A DNA stretch of 64,000 bases, from positions 992,001 to 1,056,000 of the forward strand of contig CAVXHI010000002.1 in NCBI GenBank assembly GCA_963761655.1. The letters run 5' to 3'. The notes beneath the pieces were generated by a model. It saw only the letters and a program-made list of their open reading frames with translations. It was not told the origin of the DNA and searched no databases. A program made the translations under genes and the position numbers. Of the stretch, positions 26,046 to 37,174 are shown piece after piece (the first letter of the stretch is position 1; each line of letters opens with the position of its first letter). Source of the stretch: RYN-122 sp963761655. GTDB lineage: Bacteria > Actinomycetota > Actinomycetes > Mycobacteriales > SCTD01.

Positions 26046-26806
26046 CCGGACGGGTCGTCGTCGTCAGCCGCGACGCGGAGGTGCTCGCGGCCTCCACCGC
26101 GGCCCGGCTGCTCACCGCCCTCGTCGACGCGCAGCACGCCCGCGGCACCGCCTCGGTCGTCCTCACCGGCGGCGGCGTCGGGATCCGGGTGCTGGAGCTG
26201 CTCCGGGAGAGCCCGGCGCTGCACGCCGTCGACTGGTCGGCCGTCGACGTCTGGTGGGGCGACGAGCGCTTCGTGCCCGCTGCCGACCCCGAGCGGAACG
26301 AGGGGCAGGCCCGCGCCGCCCTCCTGGACGCCCTCCCGCTCGACCCGGCCCGCGTGCACGCCATGGCGCCCAGCGACGGCCCGGACGGCGACGACCCCGA
26401 GGCCGCGGCCGAGCGCTACGCCCGAGAGCTCGCGGGCGCCGCCCCGCACGGGCACGACGTCCCCGCCTTCGACGTCCTGCTGCTCGGCATGGGCCCCGAG
26501 GGGCACACCGCGTCGATCTTCCCGGAGTCGCCCGCAGCCCACGACGAGCGCGCCGTGGTCGCCGTCCACGGCTGTCCGAAGCCGCCGCCGACCCGCGTCA
26601 GCCTCGGGTTCTCCGCGCTGTGCCGGGCCCGCGAGGTCTGGCTGGTCGTCGCCGGCGAGGGCAAGGCCCCGATGGTCGCGACCGCGCTGTCCGGCGCGGG
26701 CCGTCTCCAGGTCCCTGCCGCAGGCGCCGTCGGGTCGCAGCAGACGCTCTGGCTGCTGGACGAGGCCGCAGCCGCCGACCTGCCGAAGGACCTCCGGCGG
26801 CGCTAG
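26042..26806 (+). CDS. pgl: 6-phosphogluconolactonase
   Basis: 254 aa DevB/Pgl-type enzyme that hydrolyses 6-phosphogluconolactone made by Zwf. Motifs VVLTGGGVG, VDVWWGDERFVP, LLGMGPEGHTASIFP and RVSLGFSAL are in the expected order. GTG at 26042. It is the last gene of the operon. Its stop codon lies in one arm of a hairpin shared with the rbpA stop. Confidence 0.93.
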   Translation: MTGRVVVVSRDAEVLAASTAARLLTALVDAQHARGTASVVLTGGGVGIRVLELLRESPALHAVDWSAVDVWWGDERFVPAADPERNEGQARAALLDALPLDPARVHAMAPSDGPDGDDPEAAAERYARELAGAAPHGHDVPAFDVLLLGMGPEGHTASIFPESPAAHDERAVVAVHGCPKPPPTRVSLGFSALCRAREVWLVVAGEGKAPMVATALSGAGRLQVPAAGAVGSQQTLWLLDEAAAADLPKDLRRR

Positions 26807-26830
26807 GCCGCCGGTCGGCCCGACGGCCTA
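26804..26830. terminator. Bidirectional hairpin spanning the pgl and rbpA stop codons
   Basis: TAGGCCG at 26804-26810 pairs with CGGCCTA at 26824-26830, and each arm contains one gene's TAG stop. With only 21 bp between the convergent genes it is the natural place for a two-way terminator. Confidence 0.5.
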
Positions 26831-27160
26831 CTTGCCGCGGAGCTTGGCGAGGGCCTCGGCGAGGATGGCCTCGCCGTCCTCGTCGTTGCGGCGCTCGCGC
26901 ACGTAGGCGAGGTGCGTCTTGTAGGGCTCGACCTTGGTCTGGGCCGGCGGGTTCGCCTTGTCCTGCCCGGCGGGGAACCCGCAGCGCGGGCAGTCCCACG
27001 TCTCGGGGACGACCGCCTCGTCGGCGAACGACGGCCGGCTCTCGTGCCCGTTCGCGCAGAAGAAGGAGATGCGCTGGCGGGGGGCGGCCTCGCCGCGCTC
27101 CGCCTCGCCCATCGGGCCGGCGCCCACCCGGCTGCCCCTGATCGCGTTGCCGCCTGCCAC
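26828..27160 (-). CDS. rbpA: RNA polymerase-binding protein RbpA
   Basis: 110 aa actinobacterial general transcription factor that binds sigma and RNA polymerase and stabilises the open complex. The core contains RISFFCANGHESRPSFA and WDCPRCGFPAG, carrying the zinc-binding Cys/His set, then the C-terminal sigma-interaction segment TKVEPYKTHLAYVRERR. ATG at 27160, 18 bp after secG on the same strand. Confidence 0.95.
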   Translation of the reverse strand: MAGGNAIRGSRVGAGPMGEAERGEAAPRQRISFFCANGHESRPSFADEAVVPETWDCPRCGFPAGQDKANPPAQTKVEPYKTHLAYVRERRNDEDGEAILAEALAKLRGK

Positions 27161-27178
27161 GTCTGTGTCCCCGGTCCC

Positions 27179-27415
27179 TTAGTTGGTCTGCTTGAGAAGC
27201 AGGTTGAGCGCCACGATGGAGACGATCCAGACGGTGCCGCACAGGATGGTCAGGCGGTCGAGGTTCTTCTCGACGACCGCGCTGCCGCCCAGCGAGGACG
27301 AGACGCCGCCGCCGAACATGTTCGACAGGCCGCCGCCCTTCCCGCGGTGCAGCAGCACCAGGACGATGAGCAGCAGGCTCGACAGCGCGAGCACGATGGA
27401 CAGGGCGGTGACCAC
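27179..27415 (-). CDS. secG: Preprotein translocase subunit SecG
   Basis: 78 aa small membrane subunit of the Sec channel. Two hydrophobic helices (about 5-22 and 55-74) flank the conserved loop LLHRGKGGGLSNMFGGG. GTG at 27415. It lies only 26 bp after the peptide-transporter permease gene, in the same direction, so it may be transcribed from that operon. Confidence 0.93.
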   Translation of the reverse strand: MVTALSIVLALSSLLLIVLVLLHRGKGGGLSNMFGGGVSSSLGGSAVVEKNLDRLTILCGTVWIVSIVALNLLLKQTN

Positions 27416-27441
27416 GGGGACCTCTCGGGTGCGGGACGCGA

Positions 27442-28398
27442 CTAGCTGAGACGCACGCGGGCGTCGAGCAGGGCGTACACGATGTCGACGATGATGTTGG
27501 CGATCACGATGAACAGGGCGGCGATCAGGACGGTGCCGAGCACGACCGGGAGGTCGCTCTGGTTGACCGCCTGCAGGGCACTCTGCCCGATGCCCTGGAG
27601 CCCGAAGAGGCGCTCGGTGACGACGGTACCGCCGAGCAGGGTGCCGACGTCGATGCCCAGCAGGGTGACGATCGGGGTCAGGGCGCTGCGCAGGCCGTGC
27701 TTGTAGACGACCTTGCGCTCCGAGAGCCCCTTGGCCCGGGCCGTGCGGATGTAGTCCTCACCGAGCACCTCGAGCATGCTGCCGCGGGTGAGCCGGGCGT
27801 AGGCCGCCGCGGTGATGAAGGCCAGCGTGAACCAGGGCAGCACCAGGTGGCGGGCCCACTCGTAAGGGTCCTGCGTCAGCGGCACGTAGCCCGACGGCGG
27901 GAACCAGTCGTGGCCGCGGATGGTCAGCTGGTAGAAGAGCACGTTCAGCAGCACGAGGCCGACGACGAAGGACGGCAGCGACAGGCCGGTGAGCGCGAAC
28001 AGGGTCGACAGGCGGTCCCGCACGCTGCGCGGCTTGGTGGCGGCGGTGATGCCGATCGGGATGCCCATGAGCAGCCAGAGCACCGCAGCGCCGATGGCGA
28101 GCGAGGCGGTGGCCGGCAGGCCGGTGGCGATCTTGCTGTTCACCGAGACCTGACTGGCGAAGGAGTAGCCGAGGTCGCCGTGCAGCAGCCGGCCCAGGAA
28201 GTGGAGGTACTGGCTCAGGTAGCTCTCGTCGAGGCCCAGGCGCTTCTTGATCAGCAGCAGGCGGTCGGGCGTGCAGATCTTGCCGCAGAAGGCGGCGCCC
28301 GGGTCGCTGGCCACGAAGAACAGCACGAACACGACGATGCTCACGATGAGCATCACCAGGGCGCCGAACAGGGTGCGGCGCAGGAGGAAACGAGGCAC
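27442..28398 (-). CDS. Peptide ABC transporter permease (DppB/OppB type)
   Basis: 318 aa inner-membrane subunit with six hydrophobic segments. The N-terminal FLLRRTLFGALVMLIVSIVV helix is followed by a periplasmic-type loop with two Cys (FCGKIC). The EAA-type loop is EDYIRTARAKGLSERKVVYKHGLRSAL. GTG at 28398. It is the last gene of the five-gene transporter operon. Confidence 0.92.
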   Translation of the reverse strand: MPRFLLRRTLFGALVMLIVSIVVFVLFFVASDPGAAFCGKICTPDRLLLIKKRLGLDESYLSQYLHFLGRLLHGDLGYSFASQVSVNSKIATGLPATASLAIGAAVLWLLMGIPIGITAATKPRSVRDRLSTLFALTGLSLPSFVVGLVLLNVLFYQLTIRGHDWFPPSGYVPLTQDPYEWARHLVLPWFTLAFITAAAYARLTRGSMLEVLGEDYIRTARAKGLSERKVVYKHGLRSALTPIVTLLGIDVGTLLGGTVVTERLFGLQGIGQSALQAVNQSDLPVVLGTVLIAALFIVIANIIVDIVYALLDARVRLS

Positions 28399-28407
28399 GG
28401 GGGTCTC

Positions 28408-29376
28408 CTACTTGGCGAGGACGCGGTCGGCCCGGGGGTCGAGCGCGTCACGCAGCCCGTCACCGAGGAGGTTGAAGGCCAGGGTCGTGGCCAGCAGGGC
28501 CAGCGAGGGGAACAGCAGGTACCACCAGGCGACCGTGTAGAGGCCGTCGGAGGAGGCGGCCAGCATGCCGCCCCAGGTGGCCTGCGGGATCGGGACGCCG
28601 AGCCCGAGGAACGACAGCGTCGCCTCGGAGACGATGTTCACCGGGATGAGCAGCGTGGAGTAGACGAGCAGCGGAGCGACCAGGTTCGGCAGGATGTCGA
28701 CCGTCATGATCCGCAGGTTGCTGGCGCCGAGGGAGCGGGCCGCCTCGACGAACTCGCGCTCCCGCAGGGACAGCACCTGGCCGCGGATGATGCGGCCGAC
28801 GCTGCTCCAGGTGAAGAACGCGATGACCAGCACGGTGATGGACAGCTTCGGACCGGTCACCGCGACGATGGACAGCGCCGTCAGGATGAACGGGAAGCTG
28901 AGGATGACGTCCATGAACCGCGACAGGAACGTGTCGGTCTTGCCGCCGTAGAAGCCGGCGAGCATGCCGATCGTGAGGCCGATGAGGACCGCGACGAGGG
29001 TGGCCGCCATGCCGACCTCGAGGCTGACGCGGGCGCCGTAGATCAGCCGCGCGAGGACGTCGCGGCCGACCTCGTCGGTGCCCAGCCAGTGCTCACCGCT
29101 CGGGCCGACCGGGATGCCGCGCGGGGTGAGCCCGCTGGCCGAGCGGTCCTGGGAGTAGGGGTCCTGGCCGATCAACCGGCAGACCAGCGGCGCGAAGACC
29201 GCCACGAGCACGAGGAAGACGATGAACAGGGCGCTGACGAGGGAGACCTTGTCGCGCCGGATCCGTCGCCAGGCGAGCTGGAGCGGGGTCTTGCCCTCGA
29301 TCCGGTCGGCGGCGGCGACCGGGACCGGCACCGACTCCTCGTGCGGGCCGACGACGTCGGTCAGGCTCTGCGTCAC
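28408..29376 (-). CDS. Peptide ABC transporter permease (DppC/OppC type)
   Basis: 322 aa. The N-terminal cytoplasmic part contains PLQLAWRRIRRDKVSLVSAL before the first helix, then the OppC N-terminal domain with EHWLGTDEVGRDVLARLIYGAR, and the permease domain with EAARSLGASNLRIMTVDILPN. GTG at 29376. The dppB-like gene follows 9 bp later. Confidence 0.92.
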   Translation of the reverse strand: MTQSLTDVVGPHEESVPVPVAAADRIEGKTPLQLAWRRIRRDKVSLVSALFIVFLVLVAVFAPLVCRLIGQDPYSQDRSASGLTPRGIPVGPSGEHWLGTDEVGRDVLARLIYGARVSLEVGMAATLVAVLIGLTIGMLAGFYGGKTDTFLSRFMDVILSFPFILTALSIVAVTGPKLSITVLVIAFFTWSSVGRIIRGQVLSLREREFVEAARSLGASNLRIMTVDILPNLVAPLLVYSTLLIPVNIVSEATLSFLGLGVPIPQATWGGMLAASSDGLYTVAWWYLLFPSLALLATTLAFNLLGDGLRDALDPRADRVLAK

Positions 29377-29416
29377 AGGTGCTCCACACGGGTCGAAGGA
29401 GGGGCGGACAGGCTCA

Positions 29417-30597
<1,181 letters not shown>

Positions 30598-30601
<4 letters not shown>

Positions 30602-31791
30602 CGGTCGGTCTCCTTGCGGGGGGTCCGCGGACGTGCAGGGCTGCTGCTGCGGGCCTTCTTGACCAGGGTGCTCCGGACGTCGGCGTCGGGCGCCCCGGCG
30701 AGACCGACGAGCTCGTCGGCCGGGTCGGTGCCGGCCGAGCTCGCGGCGGCGGCGACGTGCTCGGCCGTGGGCCGCAGAGCGGCTGCGGTCCGCACGCGCT
30801 CGGCCTCGACCGCGTCGTCGAACCCGACCTCGTCGGCGGGCAGGAAGCAGGCCGAGCGGTGACGGGGCCCGCCCTCGACGGGCACCAGCGGCGGCACCTC
30901 GGTGAGGCAGCGGTCCATGACGTAGGTGCAGCGGGGGTGGAACGTGCAGCCGGTGGGCAGCTGGATGAGCGACGGCGGCGTGCCCTGGATCGGCTTGAGC
31001 CGCACCCGCTCCCCGGTGTGGGCGGGGATCGACTCGATCAGGCCCTTGGTGTACGGGTGGTGCGGCCGGTAGTAGGTGGTGGTGCGGTCCGCGAACTCGA
31101 TGGACCCGCCCGCGTACATGATCATCACGTCGTCGGCGATCTCGGCGATGACGCCGAGGTCGTGCGTGATCATGATGAGCGCTGCGTTGAACTCCTCGCG
31201 CAGGCCGGCCAGCAGGTCCAGGATCTGCGCCTGCACCGTGACGTCGAGCGCCGTCGTCGGCTCGTCCGCGATGATGAGCTTGGGGTTGAGCGTCAGGGCC
31301 ATGGCGATCACCGCGCGCTGGCGCATGCCGCCCGAGAACTGGTGCGGCCGGTCGTCGACGCGCCGGTGCGGCTCGGGGATCCCGACGCGGCCCAGCAGGT
31401 CGATCGCGAGGGCCCGTGCCTGCTTGCGGCTCTGGTCGGTGTGCGTCCGGACGACCTCCTCGATCTGCCGCCCGACCGTGTAGTGCGGGTGCAGGCTCGA
31501 CAGCGGGTCCTGGAAGATCATCGCGATCTCGCGACCGCGGAGCGTGCGCAGCTCGTCCGGCTTCATCGTGAGCAGGTCGCGGCCCTCGAACAGCGCACGA
31601 CCGCTGATCTGCGCGCCGCGCGTCAGACCCATGATCGTCTGCGTGCTCACGCTCTTGCCCGACCCGGACTCGCCGACGATGCCGAGGGTCTTGCCCGCCT
31701 CCAGCGTGAACGACAGGTCCCGGACCGCACGGACGACGCCGTCGTCGGTGCGGAAGGAGACGGACAGTCCGTCGACCTCGAGAAGGGCCAT
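30598..31791 (-). CDS. Peptide ABC transporter ATPase (DppD/OppD type)
   Basis: 397 aa. Walker A GESGSGKSV follows LGIV, the signature is FSGGMRQRAVIA, and Walker B is LIIADEPTTALDVT. The C-terminal Cys motif is GCTFHPRCTYVMDRC with a later SACF. An Ala-rich tail of about 60 residues follows. ATG at 31791. The two ATPases would form a heterodimer with the two permeases. Confidence 0.92.
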
Positions 31792-32077
31792 GTCACCTCA
31801 GGAGCCAGGCCGGACCGACGGATCGCGTCGCGCCGGAACGGGGGGAGGGCACCAGCAGGTCGGCTGGCGCGGCGTGTCGGGAGAGTCAAGCACAGCGCGG
31901 GGGCCTGTCCGGGCGCCTCCGGACACCTGCAGGAGCGCGTGTTCCGGGGGCGGCACAGGGCCGCGACGGGCCGACACACGCGTCGGCGACGGACCCGGAG
32001 GACCGCCGCCGACGTGTGCGTGGTGCGTCAGGTCCCCGTGCCGCCGGAGCGGCACGGGAGCCCGAGGGGACGGGGTC
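31792..32077. other. Intergenic region between transporter ATPase and binding-protein genes
   Basis: 286 bp without a supported gene, rich in inverted repeats: TGTCCGG...CCGGACA, GCCGAC...GTCGGC, and the strong stem at 32035-32058. The stem may separate high expression of the binding protein from lower expression of the rest, and a second promoter for the ATPase genes could lie here. Confidence 0.5.
32035..32058 (-). terminator. Strong hairpin after the solute-binding protein gene
   Basis: CCCGTGCCGC (32035-32044) and GCGGCACGGG (32049-32058) form a perfect 10-bp stem with CGGA tetraloop, 20 bp past the binding-protein stop. No U-tract. It may act as terminator or as an mRNA-stabilising stem. 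Confidence 0.6.
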
Positions 32078-33859
32078 CTACTGGACGCCGACCTGCGTGA
32101 AGTCCGCACCGGACGGGCCGAACCCGTACTGGAAGTTCTTCACGCGCTTGGAGACGTAGTTCGCCTGGGTCTGGTTGAAGATCGGGACCCAGGGGGCGTC
32201 CGCCATGATCTGCTTGTCGATCGCGATCCACTGCGCGGCGGAGTCCTTGGCGTCCGTGGTGGCCAGCGCCTTGTCGGCGGCGGTGTTCACGGCGTCGTTG
32301 TTGTAGTTGCCGTAGTTGGTCGAGCCCTCGCCGTACACCCGGCCGTCGAGCAGCGGGGTGAAGAAGGAGCGCTCCGAGGCGCCCTCCCAGTCGGGGGACC
32401 AGCCGGGCAGGGAGATGTCCCACTGGCCGGCCTTGGCGATGGCCGGCTTCTGCATGAACTTCGAGTAGAAGTCCTTGTTCGGGACGGACTTCGCCGTGAC
32501 CGTGATGCCGGAGGCCTTCAGGTCCTCGACGATGGTCGCGGCGATCTTCGGGCCGTTGCCGCTGGCGCGGTGGGCCATGATCAGCGTCAGGTTGGAGACG
32601 CCGGCCTCCTTCAGCAGGGCCTTGGCCTTCTCCGGGTCACCCTTGCTCTCGGGGGTGGCGTACGGGTCGACCTTCTCGAAGCCGTCACCGACGACGCTCT
32701 CGGAGAAGATCTGGCCGGTCACCTTGGCGACGTCGGGCCCGCCGACGACCTGGGCCACGTTCGCCTTGTTGATGGCGTAGTTGATGGCCTGGCGGACGCG
32801 GACGTCCTTGAGCTCCTTCTTGGAGCTGACCTGGTTGATGACCATGTAGGGGTTCTGGCCACCGGTCGGGTTCAGGTGCAGGCCGGCGTCCTTGGTCTGC
32901 TGCAGGGTCGCGAGCGCGGCGGCCGGCGGGGCGGTGTTGCCCAGCGCCATGTCGGCGGTGCCGGCCTGGATCTGCTGCTGGATCGCCTCGGTGGCGACAC
33001 CGAACGTGATGTCGACCTGGTCGACGTTGGCGGCGCGCAGGACGTCGGTCTTCGGGTCCCAGGCCGGGTTGCGCGTCAGCGTCATGGTCTTGTCGGGGAC
33101 GTACGCGGAGATCTGGTACGGGCCGGACTCGACGATGTTCTGCTTGCTCTCCGGGCTGCCGATGAGGTTGTCGAGCGCCTCGATCGGGCGGGGGGAGATC
33201 GTGGGCAGCTCGAGCAGGTGGATGAAGTCCGCCGCCGGCGCCTTGAGGTCGATCTGCAGGGTGCTGTCGTCGACGGCCTTGACGCCGGTGACCTCGGTCT
33301 TCTCGACGAACGCCTTCTGGGCGGCGGCGTCGGTCTGGCTGACCTTCGAGAAGGAGTCGCAGAACTCCTTCATGCCGACCATGGTGTCGGTGAAGTAGCC
33401 GGTCGCGCCGAAGGGCAGCGTCGGGTTGCAGGTGAACTTGATGCCGCGGACGGCGTCCTGCGCGGTGATCTGGCGGGCGCCGGCGGGGGCGTTCCACTTG
33501 ACGCCCTGCTTGATCTTGATCGTGTAGGTCTTGTCGCCGTTGGACAGGACGGGGTCGCCGTCGGCGAGGTCCGGCACGTTGGCGACGCGGTCCTCGGTGG
33601 AGTTGCCCGAGGGGTTCGCGTAGAGCTGGCGCGAGGTGCCGCGCAGGAGCCAGTAGGAGTTGGTGTCGTAGGCGTCGGCCGTGTCGAGCGTGGTGACGTC
33701 CTCCTCGGACAGCACCTTGAGCGTGCCGCCCTTGCCGGCGTCGCTGCCCTCGGCCTTGGGGGTGTCGCTGCCGCCGTCGCCGCCGCCACAGGCGGTGAGG
33801 GCGAGAGCGGTGCCGACGACGAGGGCGCCGTACTGCAGCCCGGTGCGCTTGCTGAGCAT
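32078..33859 (-). CDS. Peptide/solute-binding lipoprotein (family 5)
   Basis: 593 aa extracellular lipoprotein that captures the substrate for the transporter. The signal peptide starts MLSKRTGLQYGALVV and the lipobox is LTAC with lipidated C24, followed by a Gly/Ser linker. The SBP family 5 body contains GGTLKVLSEEDVTTLDTAD and a C-terminal GWSPDWEGASERSFFTPLLDG. ATG at 33859 has GAGAGGTGG just upstream; the frame is open further but outside the gene. Peptide or nickel specificity cannot be told. Confidence 0.92.
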   Translation of the reverse strand: MLSKRTGLQYGALVVGTALALTACGGGDGGSDTPKAEGSDAGKGGTLKVLSEEDVTTLDTADAYDTNSYWLLRGTSRQLYANPSGNSTEDRVANVPDLADGDPVLSNGDKTYTIKIKQGVKWNAPAGARQITAQDAVRGIKFTCNPTLPFGATGYFTDTMVGMKEFCDSFSKVSQTDAAAQKAFVEKTEVTGVKAVDDSTLQIDLKAPAADFIHLLELPTISPRPIEALDNLIGSPESKQNIVESGPYQISAYVPDKTMTLTRNPAWDPKTDVLRAANVDQVDITFGVATEAIQQQIQAGTADMALGNTAPPAAALATLQQTKDAGLHLNPTGGQNPYMVINQVSSKKELKDVRVRQAINYAINKANVAQVVGGPDVAKVTGQIFSESVVGDGFEKVDPYATPESKGDPEKAKALLKEAGVSNLTLIMAHRASGNGPKIAATIVEDLKASGITVTAKSVPNKDFYSKFMQKPAIAKAGQWDISLPGWSPDWEGASERSFFTPLLDGRVYGEGSTNYGNYNNDAVNTAADKALATTDAKDSAAQWIAIDKQIMADAPWVPIFNQTQANYVSKRVKNFQYGFGPSGADFTQVGVQ

Positions 33860-34056
33860 GTTCCACCTCTCCCGGGCCCTGCTGGACCCGAGGACATGTG
33901 AGTGACCGGGGGTGACCCGGTCGTACCGCGCCGAGGTGGCGCGTTCGCGGAAGGCTAGCCAGGGGAAGGGGTCCCGTCTGCGGCCCTCCGGCCCGACGGG
34001 CCGATCGTGACCAGCCCGTGACGCTCCTGTGCCCCGCCCGACGCCGGGCGCCGGCG
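33860..34056. other. Promoter region of transporter operon and tpiA terminator region
   Basis: 197 bp. CGGCCCG-A-CGGGCCG at 33989-34003 and GCCCGACGCCGGGC near 34027 are hairpins downstream of tpiA and may end its transcript. The binding-protein promoter should lie left of them. No clear -10/-35 was found. Confidence 0.4.
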
Positions 34057-34830
34057 CTACAGGGAGGGGTAGCGGCAGATCTTCGCGAACTCGCCGGCGT
34101 CCAGGCTGGCGCCGCCGACGAGCGCGCCGTCGACGTCGGGCTGCTGCATGAGCTCCACGACGTTGCTGCTCTTCACCGAGCCGCCGTAGAGGACCCGGAC
34201 CTGGTCGGCGGTCTCGCCGGGGTAGGCCTCCGCCAGCGTCAGCCGGACCTCCGCGCAGACCTCCTGCGCGTCCTCGGGCGTCGCGACCTTGCCGGTCCCG
34301 ATCGCCCAGACGGGCTCGTACGCGACGACGGCGGTGCGGGCCTGGTCGGCCGGCACACCCTCGAACGCCCGGCGAACCTGGTCGACGCAGTGGTCGACCT
34401 GCCCGTCGAGCTCGCGGACGTCGAGGCCCTCGCCCACGCACACGATCGGGACGAGGCCGTGCGCGAACGCCTGCCTGACCTTGCGGTTGACGACGGCGTC
34501 GTCCTCGCGGTGGTACTGCCGGCGCTCGCTGTGCCCGACGACGACGTAGGTGCAGCCGAGCTTGGCGAGCATCGCGCCGCTGACCTCGCCGGTGTACGCG
34601 CCCTCGTCGTGCTCGGACAGGTCCTGGGCGCCGTAGCGCAGGTCCAGGCGGTCGCCGTCGACGAGGGTCTGGACGCTGCGCAGGTCGACGAAGGGCGGGA
34701 GGACGGCGACCTCGACCGCGGCCAGGTCCTCCTTCGACAGGCTGAACGCGAGCTTCTGCACGAGCCCGAGGGCCTGCAGGTGGTTCATGTTCATCTTCCA
34801 GTTGCCCGCCATCAGCGGCGTGCGGCTCAC
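34057..34830 (-). CDS. tpiA: Triosephosphate isomerase
   Basis: 257 aa TIM-barrel enzyme of glycolysis. The active-site residues are present: N10 and K12 (GNWKMN), H100 (VVGHSERR) and E172 (AYEPVWAIGTG); phosphate-binding VLYGGSVKSSN is near the end. GTG at 34830 overlaps the pgk stop as GTGA. Confidence 0.96.
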   Translation of the reverse strand: MSRTPLMAGNWKMNMNHLQALGLVQKLAFSLSKEDLAAVEVAVLPPFVDLRSVQTLVDGDRLDLRYGAQDLSEHDEGAYTGEVSGAMLAKLGCTYVVVGHSERRQYHREDDAVVNRKVRQAFAHGLVPIVCVGEGLDVRELDGQVDHCVDQVRRAFEGVPADQARTAVVAYEPVWAIGTGKVATPEDAQEVCAEVRLTLAEAYPGETADQVRVLYGGSVKSSNVVELMQQPDVDGALVGGASLDAGEFAKICRYPSL

Positions 34831-36002
34831 GTGCTCAGCACCTCGATGCCGGGGAGCGTCTTGCCCTCGAGGTACTCGAGGCTCGCGCCACCCCCGGTGG
34901 AGATGTGGGTGAACCGGGCCTCGTCGATGCCGAGCGCCCGGACGGCGGCGGCGCTGTCGCCGCCCCCGACGACCGTGAGGGCGTCGCCGAGCGATGCCAC
35001 CGCCTCGGCCACCCCGCGGGTGCCCTCGGCGTAGGGCGCCAGCTCGAACACGCCCATCGGTCCGTTCCAGAAGACGGTCTTCGCGCCCTGGAGCGCCTCG
35101 GTGAAGACCCGGACGCTGTCCGGTCCGATGTCCAGGCCCATCCGGTCGGCGGGGATCGCGTCGACGGCGACGACGTCGTGGTCGGCGTCGGCGGAGAAGG
35201 CGGACGCGGCCACGACGTCGACCGGCAGGACGATCTTGCCGGTCTCCAGGAACCCGCGGCAGACGTCGAGCTGGTCCGCCTCGAGCAGGGAGGAGCCGAC
35301 CTGGTGGCCCTGCGCGGCGAGGAAGGTGAAGCACATGCCGCCGCCGACGAGCAGCCGGTCGACCTTGGGCAGCAGCGCCTCGATGACCTTGAGCTTGTCG
35401 CTGACCTTGCTCCCGCCCAGGACGACGACGTAGTCGCGGGCCGGGTCCTCGGTGAGCCTCTTGAGCACCTCGACCTCGGCCGCGACCAGCGGGCCGGCCG
35501 CGTGCGGCAGCCGCTCCGCGACGTCGAACACGCTCGCGTGCTTGCGGTGCACCGCCCCGAAGGCGTCGTCGACGTAGAGGTCGGCGAACGAGGCGAGCGT
35601 GTCGGCCAGGGCGCCGCGCTCGGCGTCGTCCTTCGACGTCTCGCCCGCCTCGAACCGGACGTTCTCCAGCAGGGCGATCCGGCCGGGTTCGAGAGCCTGC
35701 ACGACCTCGCGGGCCGACTCCCCCACGACGTCCTGGGCGATGCGCACCGGCGTGCCGAGCAGCTCCTGGAGCCGCTGCGCGACCGGCGCGAGCGAGTACG
35801 CCAGGTCGGGCGCGCCCTCCGGCCGGCCCAGGTGGGCGGTCACGACGACGGCCGCGCCCCTCTGGAGGAGGTCCTGCAGCAGCGGGAGCGAGGCGCGGAT
35901 GCGACCGTCGTCGGTGATGGTGGTGCCGTCGAGCGGGACGTTCAGGTCGCTGCGGACCAGGACCGTCTTGCCGCTGACGTCGAGGTCCGCAGCCGTTCTC
36001 AC
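34827..36002 (-). CDS. pgk: Phosphoglycerate kinase
   Basis: 391 aa. Substrate-binding VLVRSDLNVPLDG near the N-terminus, TAHLGRPEG, the ATP-site VVLGGSKVSDKL and GGGDSAAAVRALG are all present. GTG at 36002 is chosen for GGAGCGAG upstream and normal length. An ATG at 36053 in the same frame is an alternative, adding 17 residues unlike the family. It sits between gap and tpiA on one transcript. Confidence 0.95.
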   Translation of the reverse strand: MRTAADLDVSGKTVLVRSDLNVPLDGTTITDDGRIRASLPLLQDLLQRGAAVVVTAHLGRPEGAPDLAYSLAPVAQRLQELLGTPVRIAQDVVGESAREVVQALEPGRIALLENVRFEAGETSKDDAERGALADTLASFADLYVDDAFGAVHRKHASVFDVAERLPHAAGPLVAAEVEVLKRLTEDPARDYVVVLGGSKVSDKLKVIEALLPKVDRLLVGGGMCFTFLAAQGHQVGSSLLEADQLDVCRGFLETGKIVLPVDVVAASAFSADADHDVVAVDAIPADRMGLDIGPDSVRVFTEALQGAKTVFWNGPMGVFELAPYAEGTRGVAEAVASLGDALTVVGGGDSAAAVRALGIDEARFTHISTGGGASLEYLEGKTLPGIEVLST

Positions 36003-36078
36003 GTCACTCGCTCCGCAACGGCCGGGCGCGCCGACTCGTGCCTCGTCGGGCACCCGGTCGATGCTCCGCTCACAGGTC

Positions 36079-37086
<1,008 letters not shown>

Positions 37087-37136
37087 TGCTGGTCCTCTCG
37101 ACTGTCGGGCTCCGCTGCCCGACCGGCTGTCGACCG

Positions 37137-37142
37137 ACCCTA
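37137..37142 (-). promoter_or_regulatory. Candidate -10 box of gap-pgk-tpiA
   Basis: Minus-strand TAGGGT, 50 nt upstream of the gap start, in the 88-bp gap after the preceding gene. No matching -35 identified. Confidence 0.35.
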
Positions 37143-37174
37143 GCGGCGGGCTCCTGCACGCTTCCGGCAGGGGC

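Noticed and set aside
33989..34003. CGGCCCGACGGGCCG as a regulator site
   Set aside because: Pure GC palindrome downstream of tpiA. A terminator-type role is simpler and such GC palindromes are common here.
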